The translations under genes were made by a program, and so were the position numbers. A stretch of DNA of 64,000 nucleotides from Desulfotalea sp. (lineage in GTDB: Bacteria > Desulfobacterota > Desulfobulbia > Desulfobulbales > Desulfocapsaceae). The notes beneath the pieces were generated by a model. That model did no database searches. It was given only the letters and a program-made list of their open reading frames with translations, and had not been told where the DNA came from. Numbering within the stretch: the stretch's first letter is position 1; each line of letters begins with the position of its first letter. The stretch lies in contig NVXR01000035.1 in NCBI GenBank assembly GCA_002733995.1, positions 86,979 through 150,978 of the forward strand. Direction: 5' to 3'. This document shows, in pieces, positions 1 through 8,955 of this stretch.

Positions 1-3000
1 GAGATTTTTAATACCCTCGAAAAAGATTACGATGTGCCTGTTCATTTTTTTAAAGAAAACCGAAAGCTGCTGTTTCTTTTTAAAATTATGGATACCAAGG
101 GGCTGTATCTGATCCACGAAGAAACGCTTCGTGAAGTGAATCGGAGCTTGGTGCAGCTGATTCGTCAGCAGAGTTTTGAGGAGATTGAAGAATTCCTACT
201 CACAACATTTAAACTGTTAAAAGCCAATGTGAAGAAGTATCCGCACACCTCTCTGCAATGTATTCAAGTGCTGGGAGCGGAGGTTTTTGATCGTGGTAAT
301 AGTCGAATGGTTGAGGCTTTTCTCTGGGGGGTTGTTCGTTTTGGGTTTCAGCATGCAAGTGTTGTTGGCGTGGATGAAAACTGGCAGCCGCTTGCAAATC
401 CAGCCCATTTAGCCAATATAAGAGTTTGGTTGCACCTTATTATGCGCGAGCCCAAGTGGTGCTCGACACTCTTTTCAGCACTGATTATTCACCTTAAACT
501 TTCAGGGACATGCGTAAAGGATACAGATCTTTTCCAACGAGATATTACGCAGCTACTCAATCATCCCATTGAGCCAATCTATAATCTATCCAAACAGTTC
601 ACCAAATTGATGCCGGTATTTTTTAATGAAATCGGCTCAGAAGGAGAATTGCGCGACGTTTCAACTGAGTTGGATGAGATTCACAAACGAAAAGATTTGC
701 TCATTCATTTTTTAAGAAAACAGGGGCACGTTGAGAGCTCAAACCTCATCGTTGATTTTATCCAGGCTATAATTCTGTTTTGGAAAAGTGGTGACAAGAC
801 TGTGCTCGTTTCCTACATCCCCGAAGAGGTCTATCGCCAGATAATAGACTTTGGTTTGTATGTTGACGAACAGTTTGTGCTGAGTGGGAGATTATGGGCA
901 GAGATGGAGGTTATGGCCGTAGAAGACCTGTTGGCTATTGACGACGGGGAAATTGCCAGTTTTCTGGGGCGTCAGGATGACCTGAGTAGTGGTGAGGTTC
1001 GGCGTTTTCAATTGCTGATGCAGATGTATAAGCTGCTGCATAAGAAATACAATCTTGGGTCTCAACAGTTAAAGGCAGATATTCGTTACGCGGTCAACGA
1101 TGGTTTTCCGGAAATGGAATCTCTCCTTTCAACCCTTGAAGAGTCTGATACGGAACACTGCCTTGAAGCGCTGTTGACCTCACTTGAAGGATTAAAAGAG
1201 ATTATTCTGTCGGAAGAAACGTTTGATGCCCAAGAGGATATCTATTATAAAAGACACATTGCTGTTGATATCCCTTCGGTTTACGGTCGCTATAAAGAAC
1301 GAAAATTTGATGCCTTGAGTCTGACGTTCCGCCTGGAGAATCTTGCCAGTCTCTATCTTGAAAAATTACCTGAAACGGTGAATCTGACCATTATTACCCA
1401 GGCAACATTCTATAGCATTGTTCGCTGTATCAAGTTGTATATGAGGGCACTATCCATTGACGGTATTACCTCAAGGCGTCTCACTGTTTATCTTACGATG
1501 CTTGAAAATTCTATTAAAATTCGTAGGTTTTCCTATACCCAGTATCTTGACATCCTGCGTGGAATGTCCGACGGGGTAAAAGATATTATTTACGCTTTTT
1601 ATACCAATATACATCACAATAACCTTTCCATAATTATCCCTCAGATTGGTGAGGAGAATATCCTCGACAAGTTCAGCAGTCTTTACGATGATGCCGAAAT
1701 GGGCACCACAATTCAGAGGCTTTCGGAGTCGTTCCTGCGGGAGTTGATCGCCTCTACTTTCGGCCTGCAACATTTGGATAATTTCATTTTACGAATTTTG
1801 CAGACCCTTGAGAGTCAAAAAGATCTGTTGGATCATACAAAGCTCGATCTGCTTATGACCTATAATCCAGAAAGGGCGCTTTCTCTGTTGCATAAGCCAA
1901 ATCCATACACCAATAATCTGATTTACCTCGGCAATAAAGGTTTCAACCTTGCCACGCTTACCCGGCATGGAAAAAGGGTGCCCCCTGCTTTTATCATCAC
2001 CACGGAAGTGTTTCGCTGTAGAGATATTGTTTTTGATTACAAACACACCCGGGATGAATTTATGCATCGCATCAGACGGGCTTTGTCTGAAATTGAAGCC
2101 CTGTCAGGGAAAACATTTGGTTCCTCTGATGCGCCCCTGCTTCTGTCGGTTCGAAGCGGTGGTGCGATCTCTATGCCAGGTATGATGGCGACAGCGCATA
2201 ATGTTGGCTTTAACGAAGAGTTGATCACGGAGTATGTGGCAAAGCATGGTAACGGCTATCTTGCCTGGGATAACTACCGGCGTTTTTTGCAGTCTTGGGC
2301 AATGATCTCTGGGGTGGGCAGGGAGGATTTTCAGGTGTTGATGAATGAGGCGAAGGCCTCTGCCAATGTGTCTCTCAAACGGGATTTTTCGCCGGAGCAG
2401 ATGAGAGACCTTGCCCTGTCCTATCAGAACCTGAGTCGGGAAAGAGGTTTGGGGATTCCCAGTGATCCCTGGTTACAGCTGGTCTATGCAATAGAACTCG
2501 TTCTTGATTCTTGGGAAACGCAAAAGGCTCTTGAGTACAGGCGTATTATGGATGTGTCGGATTCGTGGGGGACTGCTGTGATTGTGCAGGCAATGGTCTA
2601 CGGCAATAAGAGTGATCAGTCGGGTGCAGGAGTCGTTTTTACAGCCCATCCTTATAGAAAAGTTCGGCGGGTGGCCCTGTGGGGGGATTACGCCTTTGGT
2701 GATCAGGGGGAAGATATCGTTTCAGGACTTGTGTCGAGTTGCGCTGTCTCTGTTGAGCAGGCCGAACTCGATGGTCGTTCTGTTGAGAACTCCCTTGAGG
2801 TACGCTTCCCTAAGATTTATGCAGAACTTTTAGTGATATCAAGAGAGCTTGTTTACGATAAGAGGTGGAATCCCCAGGAGATTGAGTTCACCTTTGAGGG
2901 CCCTGAGGCGGACGAGTTGTACCTTTTGCAGACAAGGGATATGATCACTATCAAAAAGAAAGAACATCTCAATGTGTTTGTTGATAGCAAGGTATTGGCC

Positions 3001-3408
3001 GGTGCATTTCTTGGCAAAGGCGTAGGGGTTTCAGGTTCCGCTCTTTCTGGTCTGGCTGTTTTTACAGAAGAAAATATTAAGGAGCTGCAAGAGAGTCAGC
3101 CCAATGTACCTCTTATTTTAATACGTCAGGATACGGTGCCAGAAGATATTAAGGTCGTTAGCCAGGCGGATGGCCTGTTGACATCTCGAGGCGGTCAAAC
3201 TTCCCATGCGTCTGTGGTTGCTGTCCGTCTGGAAAAGACCTGTGTTGTGGGTTGTGGTAGTCTTAATGTGTATGAAACTGGTCAGTACTGCGAGATCTCA
3301 GGACAACGTATTGCTTTTGGCGATCATATCTCAATTGATGGTAGAAATGGTAAGGTTCTCGCTGGGGCTCATGCTATTGTCGAGGAATATCATATACTGC
3401 CGATTTGA
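1..3408 (+). CDS. PEP synthase/PPDK-like protein, 5'-truncated by window edge
   Basis: The reading frame is open to base 1, so the start lies outside the window; a GTG at 34 is only an internal candidate. About 1,135 residues are visible. The first ~620 (numbered from the GTG) show no motif I recognise. From about residue 627 there is a PPDK/PEP-synthase ATP-grasp domain (LGNKGFNLATLTRHGKRVPP, then SVRSGGAISMPGMMAT). At about 1050-1075 there is a swivelling phosphohistidine domain (SRGGQTSHASVVA, His codon at 3205-3207). The C-terminal TIM-barrel PEP/pyruvate domain of true PEP synthase and PPDK is missing, since the protein ends about 65 residues after the His. By family knowledge this architecture phosphorylates a His from ATP; the acceptor is unknown. 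It is probably not a gluconeogenic PEP synthase. The dikinase-type N-terminal pair is certain; the function is not. Confidence 0.85.
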   Translation, partial: EIFNTLEKDYDVPVHFFKENRKLLFLFKIMDTKGLYLIHEETLREVNRSLVQLIRQQSFEEIEEFLLTTFKLLKANVKKYPHTSLQCIQVLGAEVFDRGNSRMVEAFLWGVVRFGFQHASVVGVDENWQPLANPAHLANIRVWLHLIMREPKWCSTLFSALIIHLKLSGTCVKDTDLFQRDITQLLNHPIEPIYNLSKQFTKLMPVFFNEIGSEGELRDVSTELDEIHKRKDLLIHFLRKQGHVESSNLIVDFIQAIILFWKSGDKTVLVSYIPEEVYRQIIDFGLYVDEQFVLSGRLWAEMEVMAVEDLLAIDDGEIASFLGRQDDLSSGEVRRFQLLMQMYKLLHKKYNLGSQQLKADIRYAVNDGFPEMESLLSTLEESDTEHCLEALLTSLEGLKEIILSEETFDAQEDIYYKRHIAVDIPSVYGRYKERKFDALSLTFRLENLASLYLEKLPETVNLTIITQATFYSIVRCIKLYMRALSIDGITSRRLTVYLTMLENSIKIRRFSYTQYLDILRGMSDGVKDIIYAFYTNIHHNNLSIIIPQIGEENILDKFSSLYDDAEMGTTIQRLSESFLRELIASTFGLQHLDNFILRILQTLESQKDLLDHTKLDLLMTYNPERALSLLHKPNPYTNNLIYLGNKGFNLATLTRHGKRVPPAFIITTEVFRCRDIVFDYKHTRDEFMHRIRRALSEIEALSGKTFGSSDAPLLLSVRSGGAISMPGMMATAHNVGFNEELITEYVAKHGNGYLAWDNYRRFLQSWAMISGVGREDFQVLMNEAKASANVSLKRDFSPEQMRDLALSYQNLSRERGLGIPSDPWLQLVYAIELVLDSWETQKALEYRRIMDVSDSWGTAVIVQAMVYGNKSDQSGAGVVFTAHPYRKVRRVALWGDYAFGDQGEDIVSGLVSSCAVSVEQAELDGRSVENSLEVRFPKIYAELLVISRELVYDKRWNPQEIEFTFEGPEADELYLLQTRDMITIKKKEHLNVFVDSKVLAGAFLGKGVGVSGSALSGLAVFTEENIKELQESQPNVPLILIRQDTVPEDIKVVSQADGLLTSRGGQTSHASVVAVRLEKTCVVGCGSLNVYETGQYCEISGQRIAFGDHISIDGRNGKVLAGAHAIVEEYHILPI

Positions 3409-3517
3409 GCGTGGCCTGTATCTACGTCATTTTCCGGGTAGGGGAAAGGGCGTAAGTTGGCGGGGTGCTCTTACTGGATTCGGCGATAAAGACGGTTGTT
3501 AGAGTTGTCGTTCGTAA

Positions 3518-3550
3518 GTGAGCTGGCCGACGCGAAGTCGGCTAGCTCAC
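3518..3550. repeat. Strong stem-loop after the PEP-synthase-like gene
   Basis: A 14-bp stem (arms 3518-3531 and 3537-3550, one G-T wobble) closes a GCGAA loop. It lies between the PPDK-like gene and the convergent DUF2892 gene. There is no T-run on either side, so it is not a textbook intrinsic terminator. It may serve as a bidirectional transcript end or an RNA-stabilising hairpin. Confidence 0.6.
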
Positions 3551-3595
3551 TGACAGGTTCCATGGGGGGTGCTGATGGTAGCTGGTTGTGCTTTA

Positions 3596-3811
3596 TTACT
3601 TACGTCTCTGTTCGGCGACACCTATCTTTTTGAGTATAAACCCCATTGGACAGAATTTTGTTATGCCGAACTGAAAGAGGTTGAGTCCAACAAATGTTGT
3701 AAATAATAGCCAGTAGCTGCTTTGGAAAATTGGACTGGCTTCAACACCTAAGGAAAGACTGAGTAAGATAAAAAATCCAGCGAGTGAGTGTATCCAATCT
3801 GTAATAATCAT
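3596..3811 (-). CDS. Small membrane protein, DUF2892 / YgaP-like
   Basis: A 71-residue protein with two hydrophobic stretches: residues ~8-22 (SLAGFFILLSLSLGV) and ~32-50 (SYWLLFTTFVGLNLFQFG). It ends in a short basic tail after FCPMGFILKKIGV. The pattern with a Phe-Cys-Pro near the end of the second helix fits the YgaP-like transmembrane family (DUF2892), which often stands alone or fused to rhodanese. It lies 48 bp downstream of an ArsR-type regulator on the same strand, so the two are probably cotranscribed. The function of stand-alone DUF2892 proteins is unknown; sulfur handling is suggested only by analogy with YgaP. Confidence 0.75.
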   Translation of the reverse strand: MIITDWIHSLAGFFILLSLSLGVEASPIFQSSYWLLFTTFVGLNLFQFGITKFCPMGFILKKIGVAEQRRK

Positions 3812-3859
3812 TGTAGTGTTCCCTAAGGTTTAGAGGCAAACAAGACTGCTATTTCCTGG

Positions 3860-4147
3860 CTAAAAATCTGGACAAAAAAGTGTGCGCATTTTTTGGATGA
3901 GTTCAAGGATTCTTTTGTCGACAATCCTGTTGTAAATGAAATTAGCATCTTTCCGAAAATCAATAATGCCCTGGCTTCTTAAGATGTTAAGATGCTGAGA
4001 AACATTAGCGTTTGTTGTCTTTACTTGGTCCCTGATTTCTCCGACCGAGAGCTCTTTGTCCTGTAAGAGGCAGAGAATTTTTAATCGAATCGGGTGGGAC
4101 ATCGATTTGAGTAGTTTGGACATAGCCTCAATCTGTTCGTCTTGCAT
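3860..4147 (-). CDS. ArsR/SmtB-family transcriptional regulator
   Basis: A 95-residue winged-helix protein of normal length for the family. The SHPIRLKILCLLQDKELSVG segment followed by VSQHLNILRSQGIIDFRKD is the typical ArsR helix-turn-helix. The usual metal box (ELCVCDL) is replaced by ELSVGEI, so there is no alpha3 metal site; a single Cys remains near the C-terminus (LFCPDF). The effector could therefore be a thiol, a persulfide or a distal metal. It sits upstream of the DUF2892 gene and may control that pair and itself. The family call is firm; the signal is unknown. Confidence 0.9.
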   Translation of the reverse strand: MQDEQIEAMSKLLKSMSHPIRLKILCLLQDKELSVGEIRDQVKTTNANVSQHLNILRSQGIIDFRKDANFIYNRIVDKRILELIQKMRTLFCPDF

Positions 4148-4862
4148 CCTCTCACCTAGGTAAGTATTTCATCTTTTAGTTTAATAGTTATTGTGCGTTT
4201 GTAAAGTGCTTTAGTGCCTTGTTCCAGCTTTGTTGTCACAAAAAAGGAATCTGGAGTGTGTTTACGTTTTGAGCGTAACTTTACCTCTAAGGCGTTATCT
4301 TGGTTTTATTGTCGCTGGCCGGTGGGAGCAGTTGTAACTGGAAACAGCTGTATAGAAAAACGAAACCATGAAGTCTGACACAATACAGCTCAATGTGGGG
4401 GGGGCGCAATACAAAAAGACTGTATGGTGGACGATGAAGGGAATAGTAGGTTCGCCTGTAGTTCGGCCTGAGCGGGATCGGAGGGGATCTGCTGGCAGGT
4501 TGTCACTAGTAATAATCACACATTGATTGATATCTTCTCAGCATCTTTGCTGTTTGTTTTGAGCGGAGATGGCCACAGTGATGGCGGTAAGCGTGTTGTT
4601 GGAAAGGTATGAAAAAGAACAAGGGAGCAGCTTCAGTGGCACTTGTCCCCTTTTTTATAGGTTCATGGGGTATGACTTGGTTCTGTATCTTTTGGCTTAT
4701 AAATAGAGGGCTGCTGGAGGAGACCGTTGCAATGGAAGCCGTTGGAGTGGTATTGGATAGTAGCATTATTTTTATCATTTCAAACGATAGACTTGAATCT
4801 GTGGAAAGAAAGGAGTTTATTTAGGATGAATCTTAATTCATTAAAATTGTCAGGGGAGGGCA
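4148..4862. other. 715-bp region with no convincing gene
   Basis: This lies between the ArsR-type gene (transcribed leftward) and the isochorismatase gene (rightward), so it should hold both promoters. I find no RNA gene and no strong terminator. It contains a run of eight G at about 4398-4405. The only ORF with any merit is at 4609-4824 and is listed separately. Confidence 0.5.
4609..4824 (+). CDS. Doubtful small hydrophobic ORF
   Basis: A 71-codon ATG frame with a basic N-terminus (MKKNKGAAS) and one hydrophobic segment at residues ~11-33 (VPFFIGSWGMTWFCIFWLIN). A purine stretch (GGAAAGG) almost abuts the ATG, which is poor spacing for a ribosome binding site. It ends 41 bp before the isochorismatase gene. 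I recognise no family. It could be a single-pass membrane protein or chance. Confidence 0.25.
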   Translation: MKKNKGAASVALVPFFIGSWGMTWFCIFWLINRGLLEETVAMEAVGVVLDSSIIFIISNDRLESVERKEFI

Positions 4863-4865
4863 GTG

Positions 4866-5438
4866 GTGAAAAATAATCTACTTGAACCCGGCTCGGTCTG
4901 TCTGCACGTGATAGACGTGCAAAAGAGTCTCATGTCAAAAATTGACAGGGCGGACTCGGTGGAACAGAATATTGAACTGTTGCTTCAATGTTCAAAGATT
5001 TTGGGAATGCCCGTTCTGGCAAGTACCCAATATAAAAAAGGCCTTGGGCCATATGTGGCAAGTTTAGCCGCCCTTGTCGCAGACGTTCCTCAGTTTGATA
5101 AAGTAACCTTTAGCGCAGCAGCAGATCCTGCCACTGTCGCACATCTTGACAGCTTAAAACCAGCAGTTACTACCGTGATTCTTGTGGGGGTTGAAACCCA
5201 TATCTGTGTGTATCAGACAGCCCTTGACCTTTTGGGGCGTGGTTTGGCTGTTCGGATTGTAGTCGATGCTGTGTCTTCGCGACATCGCCTTGATCATGAT
5301 GTCGGACTTGCGCAGATGCAAGGGGCCGGTGTGTCAATTTGCACCACAGAGATGCTCATCTATGAGCTTCTTGGTAGGGCTGGCACAAAAGAATTTAAAC
5401 AAATTTTGCCGTTTATTGTTGAGCGGGATAACAGATAA
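4866..5438 (+). CDS. Isochorismatase-family cysteine hydrolase
   Basis: The Rossmann-like fold of the isochorismatase/nicotinamidase family is clear. The putative triad is Asp in HVIDVQ (18), Lys in QFDKVTFS (80) and Cys in GVETHICVYQTA (115), numbered from a GTG at 4863. Two GTG codons are adjacent (4863, 4866). The second is better spaced from the AGGGGAGGG ribosome binding site ending about 4860, so I start there (190 aa). Members hydrolyse amides or enol ethers; this one resembles the YcaC-like/unassigned group more than nicotinamidase, and the substrate cannot be told. It precedes alaS by about 150 bp, probably as a separate unit. Confidence 0.85.
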   Translation: MKNNLLEPGSVCLHVIDVQKSLMSKIDRADSVEQNIELLLQCSKILGMPVLASTQYKKGLGPYVASLAALVADVPQFDKVTFSAAADPATVAHLDSLKPAVTTVILVGVETHICVYQTALDLLGRGLAVRIVVDAVSSRHRLDHDVGLAQMQGAGVSICTTEMLIYELLGRAGTKEFKQILPFIVERDNR

Positions 5439-5591
5439 ACAGATGAATAGATGAACAGGTAAAGAGGTAACCCCGACGAAGGGGGAGCCCAAGATTGGCA
5501 GCAGGGTACCTAGGGAAATTAAGCGTTACTTTACCGGAACTCTTCGGGGGAAGTGGCAGATAGAAAATAATATTACGTCTTGTAGATAATT

Positions 5592-8243
5592 ATGAAAGGA
5601 AACGAAATTCGCAGCAAGTTTCTTGCTTATTTTAGTGATAAAGGCCACACCGTTGTCGAGAGTTCTTCTCTTGTTCCTAAAGATGATCCAACCCTGCTTT
5701 TTGTTAATGCCGGGATGGTGCAGTTTAAGACTGTTTTCATGGGAGAAGAGAGCCGAGATTATAACAGGGCTGTGACAAGCCAGCGCTGCGTCCGTGCTGG
5801 GGGTAAACACAACGATCTGGAAAATGTCGGATATACTGCGAGACATCATACCTTTTTTGAAATGTTGGGCAATTTTTCTTTTGGGGCATATTTCAAAGAA
5901 GATGCGATTCGCTATGCCTGGGATTTCTTGACCAAAGAATTGGGGGTAGATGCCTCAAAACTTTGGGTGTCGATTTTTGATGATGATGACGAAGCTGAGC
6001 AGTTGTGGCAAAAAATAGAAGATCTACCCAAGGGACGAATAGTTCGAATGGGTGAAAAAGATAATTTTTGGGCCATGGGGGACACCGGTCCCTGTGGGCC
6101 TTGTTCCGAAATTCATATTGACCAGGGCATCGAAGCTGGCTGTGGTCGGCCAGAGTGCGCCTTGGGGTGTGACTGTGATAGATTTCTTGAGTTGTGGAAC
6201 CTCGTATTTATGCAGTTTAATCGTTCTGCTGAGGGAGTTTTAACAAAGCTGCCAAAGCCAAGTATCGATACTGGCATGGGGTTAGAGCGGGTTGCGGCGG
6301 TGTTGCAGGGGAAGTTGAATAACTACGATTCCGATCTTTTCATGCCGATTATTGCAAAACTTGAAGCCTTGTCCCATAAAAAATATGGTGATAAACCACA
6401 GTTTGATACTGCAATGCGGGTCATCGCTGACCATGCCCGGGCAACCGCATTTTTGGTGTCTGATGGGGTACTTCCCTCAAACGAAGGCCGTGGGTATGTA
6501 CTGCGCAGAATTATGCGACGTGCTGTACGTTACGGTAAATATTTAGGTCTCGAAAAACCGTTTCTTGAAGATGTTACCCGTGTTGTGGTGGCTGAGATGC
6601 AACAGGCCTACCCTCAACTTCTAACGACTGATGCCCTGCTCATTAAGGTGGTAAATAATGAAGAAGAACGATTTGGCGAAACCTTAGAACATGGTCTTGC
6701 TCTGCTTGATGGGGAAATGGCGCGTCTTGCCGCCGATGGGACGAACATTATTTCGGGTAAATTCATATTTAAACTATATGATACCTTTGGCTTTCCCTTT
6801 GATATTGTTCGCGATATTGCGCTTGAAAAAGGCTATGGCTTTGACGAAAAAGGTTTTGTCGCTGAGATGGATCACCAGAGAAAGAAATCGAGAGATTCGA
6901 GGAAGGGTGAGGGCGTAAAACTGCTCGGTGAAGGTGTAAAGAGTATTGCCAAAATGGGAAAACGTACCGAATTTACGGGCTACTCTGAGTTGACTCGGCA
7001 GTCGAGAGTTGAAGCTTTATTAAGCGACTCCGGTGCGCGTATAAAAGAGCTTGGACCAGGAGCTATTGGTCAGCTTTTTGTTGACGTTACACCGTTTTAC
7101 GCTGAGTCTGGTGGACAGGCTGGTGACGTAGGTACTGTAACCTGGGACGGCGGAGAGGCTAAGGTCGTCGCGACTTCTGTGGAGGGAAAGAAAATTATTC
7201 TCCATAGGATTGAGGTTATAACAGGAACCCTGGTTGAAGGTTCTGGCGTATTGTTACAAGTCGCCGAAGCTACAAGGAAGGACTCTGCTGCCCATCATAC
7301 TGCAACCCATCTTTTACACGCGGCACTCCGTGATGTTTTGGGGGATCATGTCAAGCAGGCGGGTTCACTCGTAGGCCCGGGAAGATTGCGTTTTGACTTT
7401 ACCCATTTCACCCCTGTTGCCGGCGATGAGCTGGAGCGGATTGAGCGACTGGTAAATCAGAAGATCAGGGATAACGCTGAGGTTGTAACACGTTTACTCG
7501 ATCGTGAAGAAGCTCTTAAAGAAGGTGCAATGGCACTGTTTGGCGAGAAATATGCGGAAAAAGTTCGGGTTGTTTCTGTCTCTGATTTTAGCAAGGAACT
7601 TTGTGGTGGAACCCACGTGTCGGCGGTGGGTGAGATTGGTGTATTTAAAATCCAATCTGAAACTGGTATTGCAGCCGGGGTAAGACGGATTGAGGCGCTT
7701 GCTGGACGTGCAGCTTTTGCTGATATTCAAAGCGCATATGGCGAGCAAAAAAAGTCGATTGAAATGCTTAATGCCCATGGCATAACCGATGCTACGCTCA
7801 AGGTTGAGCAGCTGCTAGCACATGTAAAGGTTATGGAAAAACAGATCGCAGACCTGTCTAATCAGCTGGCAAGCTCCGATCTCGATTCTGTACTCAAGAG
7901 TGGTGTTGTTATTGAGGGTGTGAAGGTTATCAGTGCTGAAATACCGCTTGATAGTCCAAAAACACTGAGGGCCGTAGGCGATAAGTTGCGTGAGAGTCTT
8001 GGCTCGGGAGTAGTTGTTTTAGGTGGGGTTATTAATGGAAAGGCTGCAATTCTTGCAATTGTGAGCAAGGATCTTACCGCCAGGATAAAAGCTGGGGAGC
8101 TTGTCAATAAGGTTGCTCAGGTTGTTGGTGGCAAAGGTGGTGGTCGTCCTGATATGGCCCAGGCGGGGGGGCCGATGGTTGACAAACTTCCAGAAGCTAT
8201 TAAATCGGTATCTGCAGCTGTAAAAGAGATTCTTTCTCAATAA
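5592..8243 (+). CDS. alaS: Alanyl-tRNA synthetase
   Basis: At 883 residues it is full length for bacterial AlaRS. The N-terminus (KGHTVVESSSLVPKDDPTLL) matches the class II catalytic core, followed by FEMLGNFSFG and a central tRNA-recognition helical domain. The editing domain carries the zinc-binding HHTATH (H569/H573) and CGGTHV (C671/H675) motifs. The C-terminal ~170 residues form the coiled-coil and Gly-rich DHHA1 domain (GGKGGGRPDMAQAGG). It charges tRNA-Ala and clears Ser/Gly mischarging. No leader RNA element of the T-box kind is visible upstream. The ATG at 5592 has only a weak ribosome binding site but fits the family N-terminus. Confidence 0.98.
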   Translation: MKGNEIRSKFLAYFSDKGHTVVESSSLVPKDDPTLLFVNAGMVQFKTVFMGEESRDYNRAVTSQRCVRAGGKHNDLENVGYTARHHTFFEMLGNFSFGAYFKEDAIRYAWDFLTKELGVDASKLWVSIFDDDDEAEQLWQKIEDLPKGRIVRMGEKDNFWAMGDTGPCGPCSEIHIDQGIEAGCGRPECALGCDCDRFLELWNLVFMQFNRSAEGVLTKLPKPSIDTGMGLERVAAVLQGKLNNYDSDLFMPIIAKLEALSHKKYGDKPQFDTAMRVIADHARATAFLVSDGVLPSNEGRGYVLRRIMRRAVRYGKYLGLEKPFLEDVTRVVVAEMQQAYPQLLTTDALLIKVVNNEEERFGETLEHGLALLDGEMARLAADGTNIISGKFIFKLYDTFGFPFDIVRDIALEKGYGFDEKGFVAEMDHQRKKSRDSRKGEGVKLLGEGVKSIAKMGKRTEFTGYSELTRQSRVEALLSDSGARIKELGPGAIGQLFVDVTPFYAESGGQAGDVGTVTWDGGEAKVVATSVEGKKIILHRIEVITGTLVEGSGVLLQVAEATRKDSAAHHTATHLLHAALRDVLGDHVKQAGSLVGPGRLRFDFTHFTPVAGDELERIERLVNQKIRDNAEVVTRLLDREEALKEGAMALFGEKYAEKVRVVSVSDFSKELCGGTHVSAVGEIGVFKIQSETGIAAGVRRIEALAGRAAFADIQSAYGEQKKSIEMLNAHGITDATLKVEQLLAHVKVMEKQIADLSNQLASSDLDSVLKSGVVIEGVKVISAEIPLDSPKTLRAVGDKLRESLGSGVVVLGGVINGKAAILAIVSKDLTARIKAGELVNKVAQVVGGKGGGRPDMAQAGGPMVDKLPEAIKSVSAAVKEILSQ

Positions 8244-8350
8244 ATGATAAGTGGTTTTAGCATGTAAAGAGACGGGCTCTGGGCCGCTGAACCTGTGGTG
8301 CAGATCTCAATATATTGTGGTTGTGACAATGTCTGAAAATGATAAAATAG

Positions 8351-8380
8351 TTGACAAAATCGCATATCTACAGTAAGAAT
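8351..8380 (+). promoter_or_regulatory. Candidate promoter of the ATP synthase operon
   Basis: TTGACA at 8351-8356 is followed after 17 bp by TAAGAAT (8374-8380), a weak -10. It is the only good -35 hexamer in the 285-bp gap between alaS and the first atp gene. If used, it gives a leader of about 140 nt that contains the palindrome at 8463-8486. Confidence 0.4.
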
Positions 8381-8462
8381 TTTCTGCTATTGTGAATGGT
8401 GGTTCATTTTTTTGCAATCAACAGAAACAGAGCATTCCAGCACGCATACTAATCGCGGTTAT

Positions 8463-8486
8463 CATTCATTTGACGTCAAATGAATG
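8463..8486. repeat. Perfect 24-bp palindrome in the atp leader
   Basis: CATTCATTTGACGTCAAATGAATG is its own reverse complement and is followed by TTTAGTTTTTTT on the plus strand. As RNA it gives a 10-bp, AU-rich stem with an ACGU loop and a U-run, i.e. terminator-like. As DNA it could be a dimer binding site. It lies 41 bp upstream of the first atp start codon. Confidence 0.7.
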
Positions 8487-8527
8487 TTTAGTTTTTTTCG
8501 TTATCCTAGTTACGTAGGAGTACTAAC

Positions 8528-8953
8528 ATGATTACGACGGATATCACCTTAGTTATTCAGATTGTTAACATGGCTGTTCTCATGTTTATCCTTAACCGAG
8601 TTCTTTATTTGCCTGTAAAGAATATCCTAAGGGAAAGGTCTGAAAAGCTACGGGGCATGCAGGACGACATCTCTACTTTTGAGAAAAATGCAAAGCTCCA
8701 GCAGGAAGAAGTTGATGCAAAAATGGCCCAGGCCTCAGGCAAGGCAAAGGCGGCGTTGGATGCAGCGAGAGCTGAAGCCCAGGCTGCTGGTGGGGAAAAA
8801 TTGGCGGCAATCAAGGCGAAGGCTGAGGCGGCAAAGGATGAAAAACTTGCCACTCTTAAAGCTGACATTGAGAACGCCAGGACGAGTTTGCAGAAAGGTC
8901 TTGATGGTTTTGCAAATGAAATGGCAAGTAAAATTTTAGGGAGGAGCCTGTAA
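8528..8953 (+). CDS. atpF': ATP synthase F0 subunit b'
   Basis: A 141-residue stalk subunit with one N-terminal membrane helix (residues ~5-28), then a long charged, Ala-rich coiled coil (~35-130). The second b-type gene directly follows, which is the arrangement of organisms with a b/b' heterodimeric stator (cyanobacteria, many Deltaproteobacteria). TAGGAG lies 5 nt before the ATG. It is the first gene of the atp operon and precedes the b gene by 2 bp. The call as b' rather than a second b rests on position and its shorter, signal-less N-terminus. Confidence 0.9.
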   Translation: MITTDITLVIQIVNMAVLMFILNRVLYLPVKNILRERSEKLRGMQDDISTFEKNAKLQQEEVDAKMAQASGKAKAALDAARAEAQAAGGEKLAAIKAKAEAAKDEKLATLKADIENARTSLQKGLDGFANEMASKILGRSL

Positions 8954-8955
8954 CC

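Noticed and set aside
4295..4778. Overlapping minus-strand ORFs in the 4.1-4.9 kb gap
   Set aside because: No ribosome binding sites, no recognisable composition, mutually overlapping.
5439..5591. T-box or other aminoacylation-sensing leader before alaS
   Set aside because: No T-box sequence or terminator hairpin; the gap is only 153 bp.
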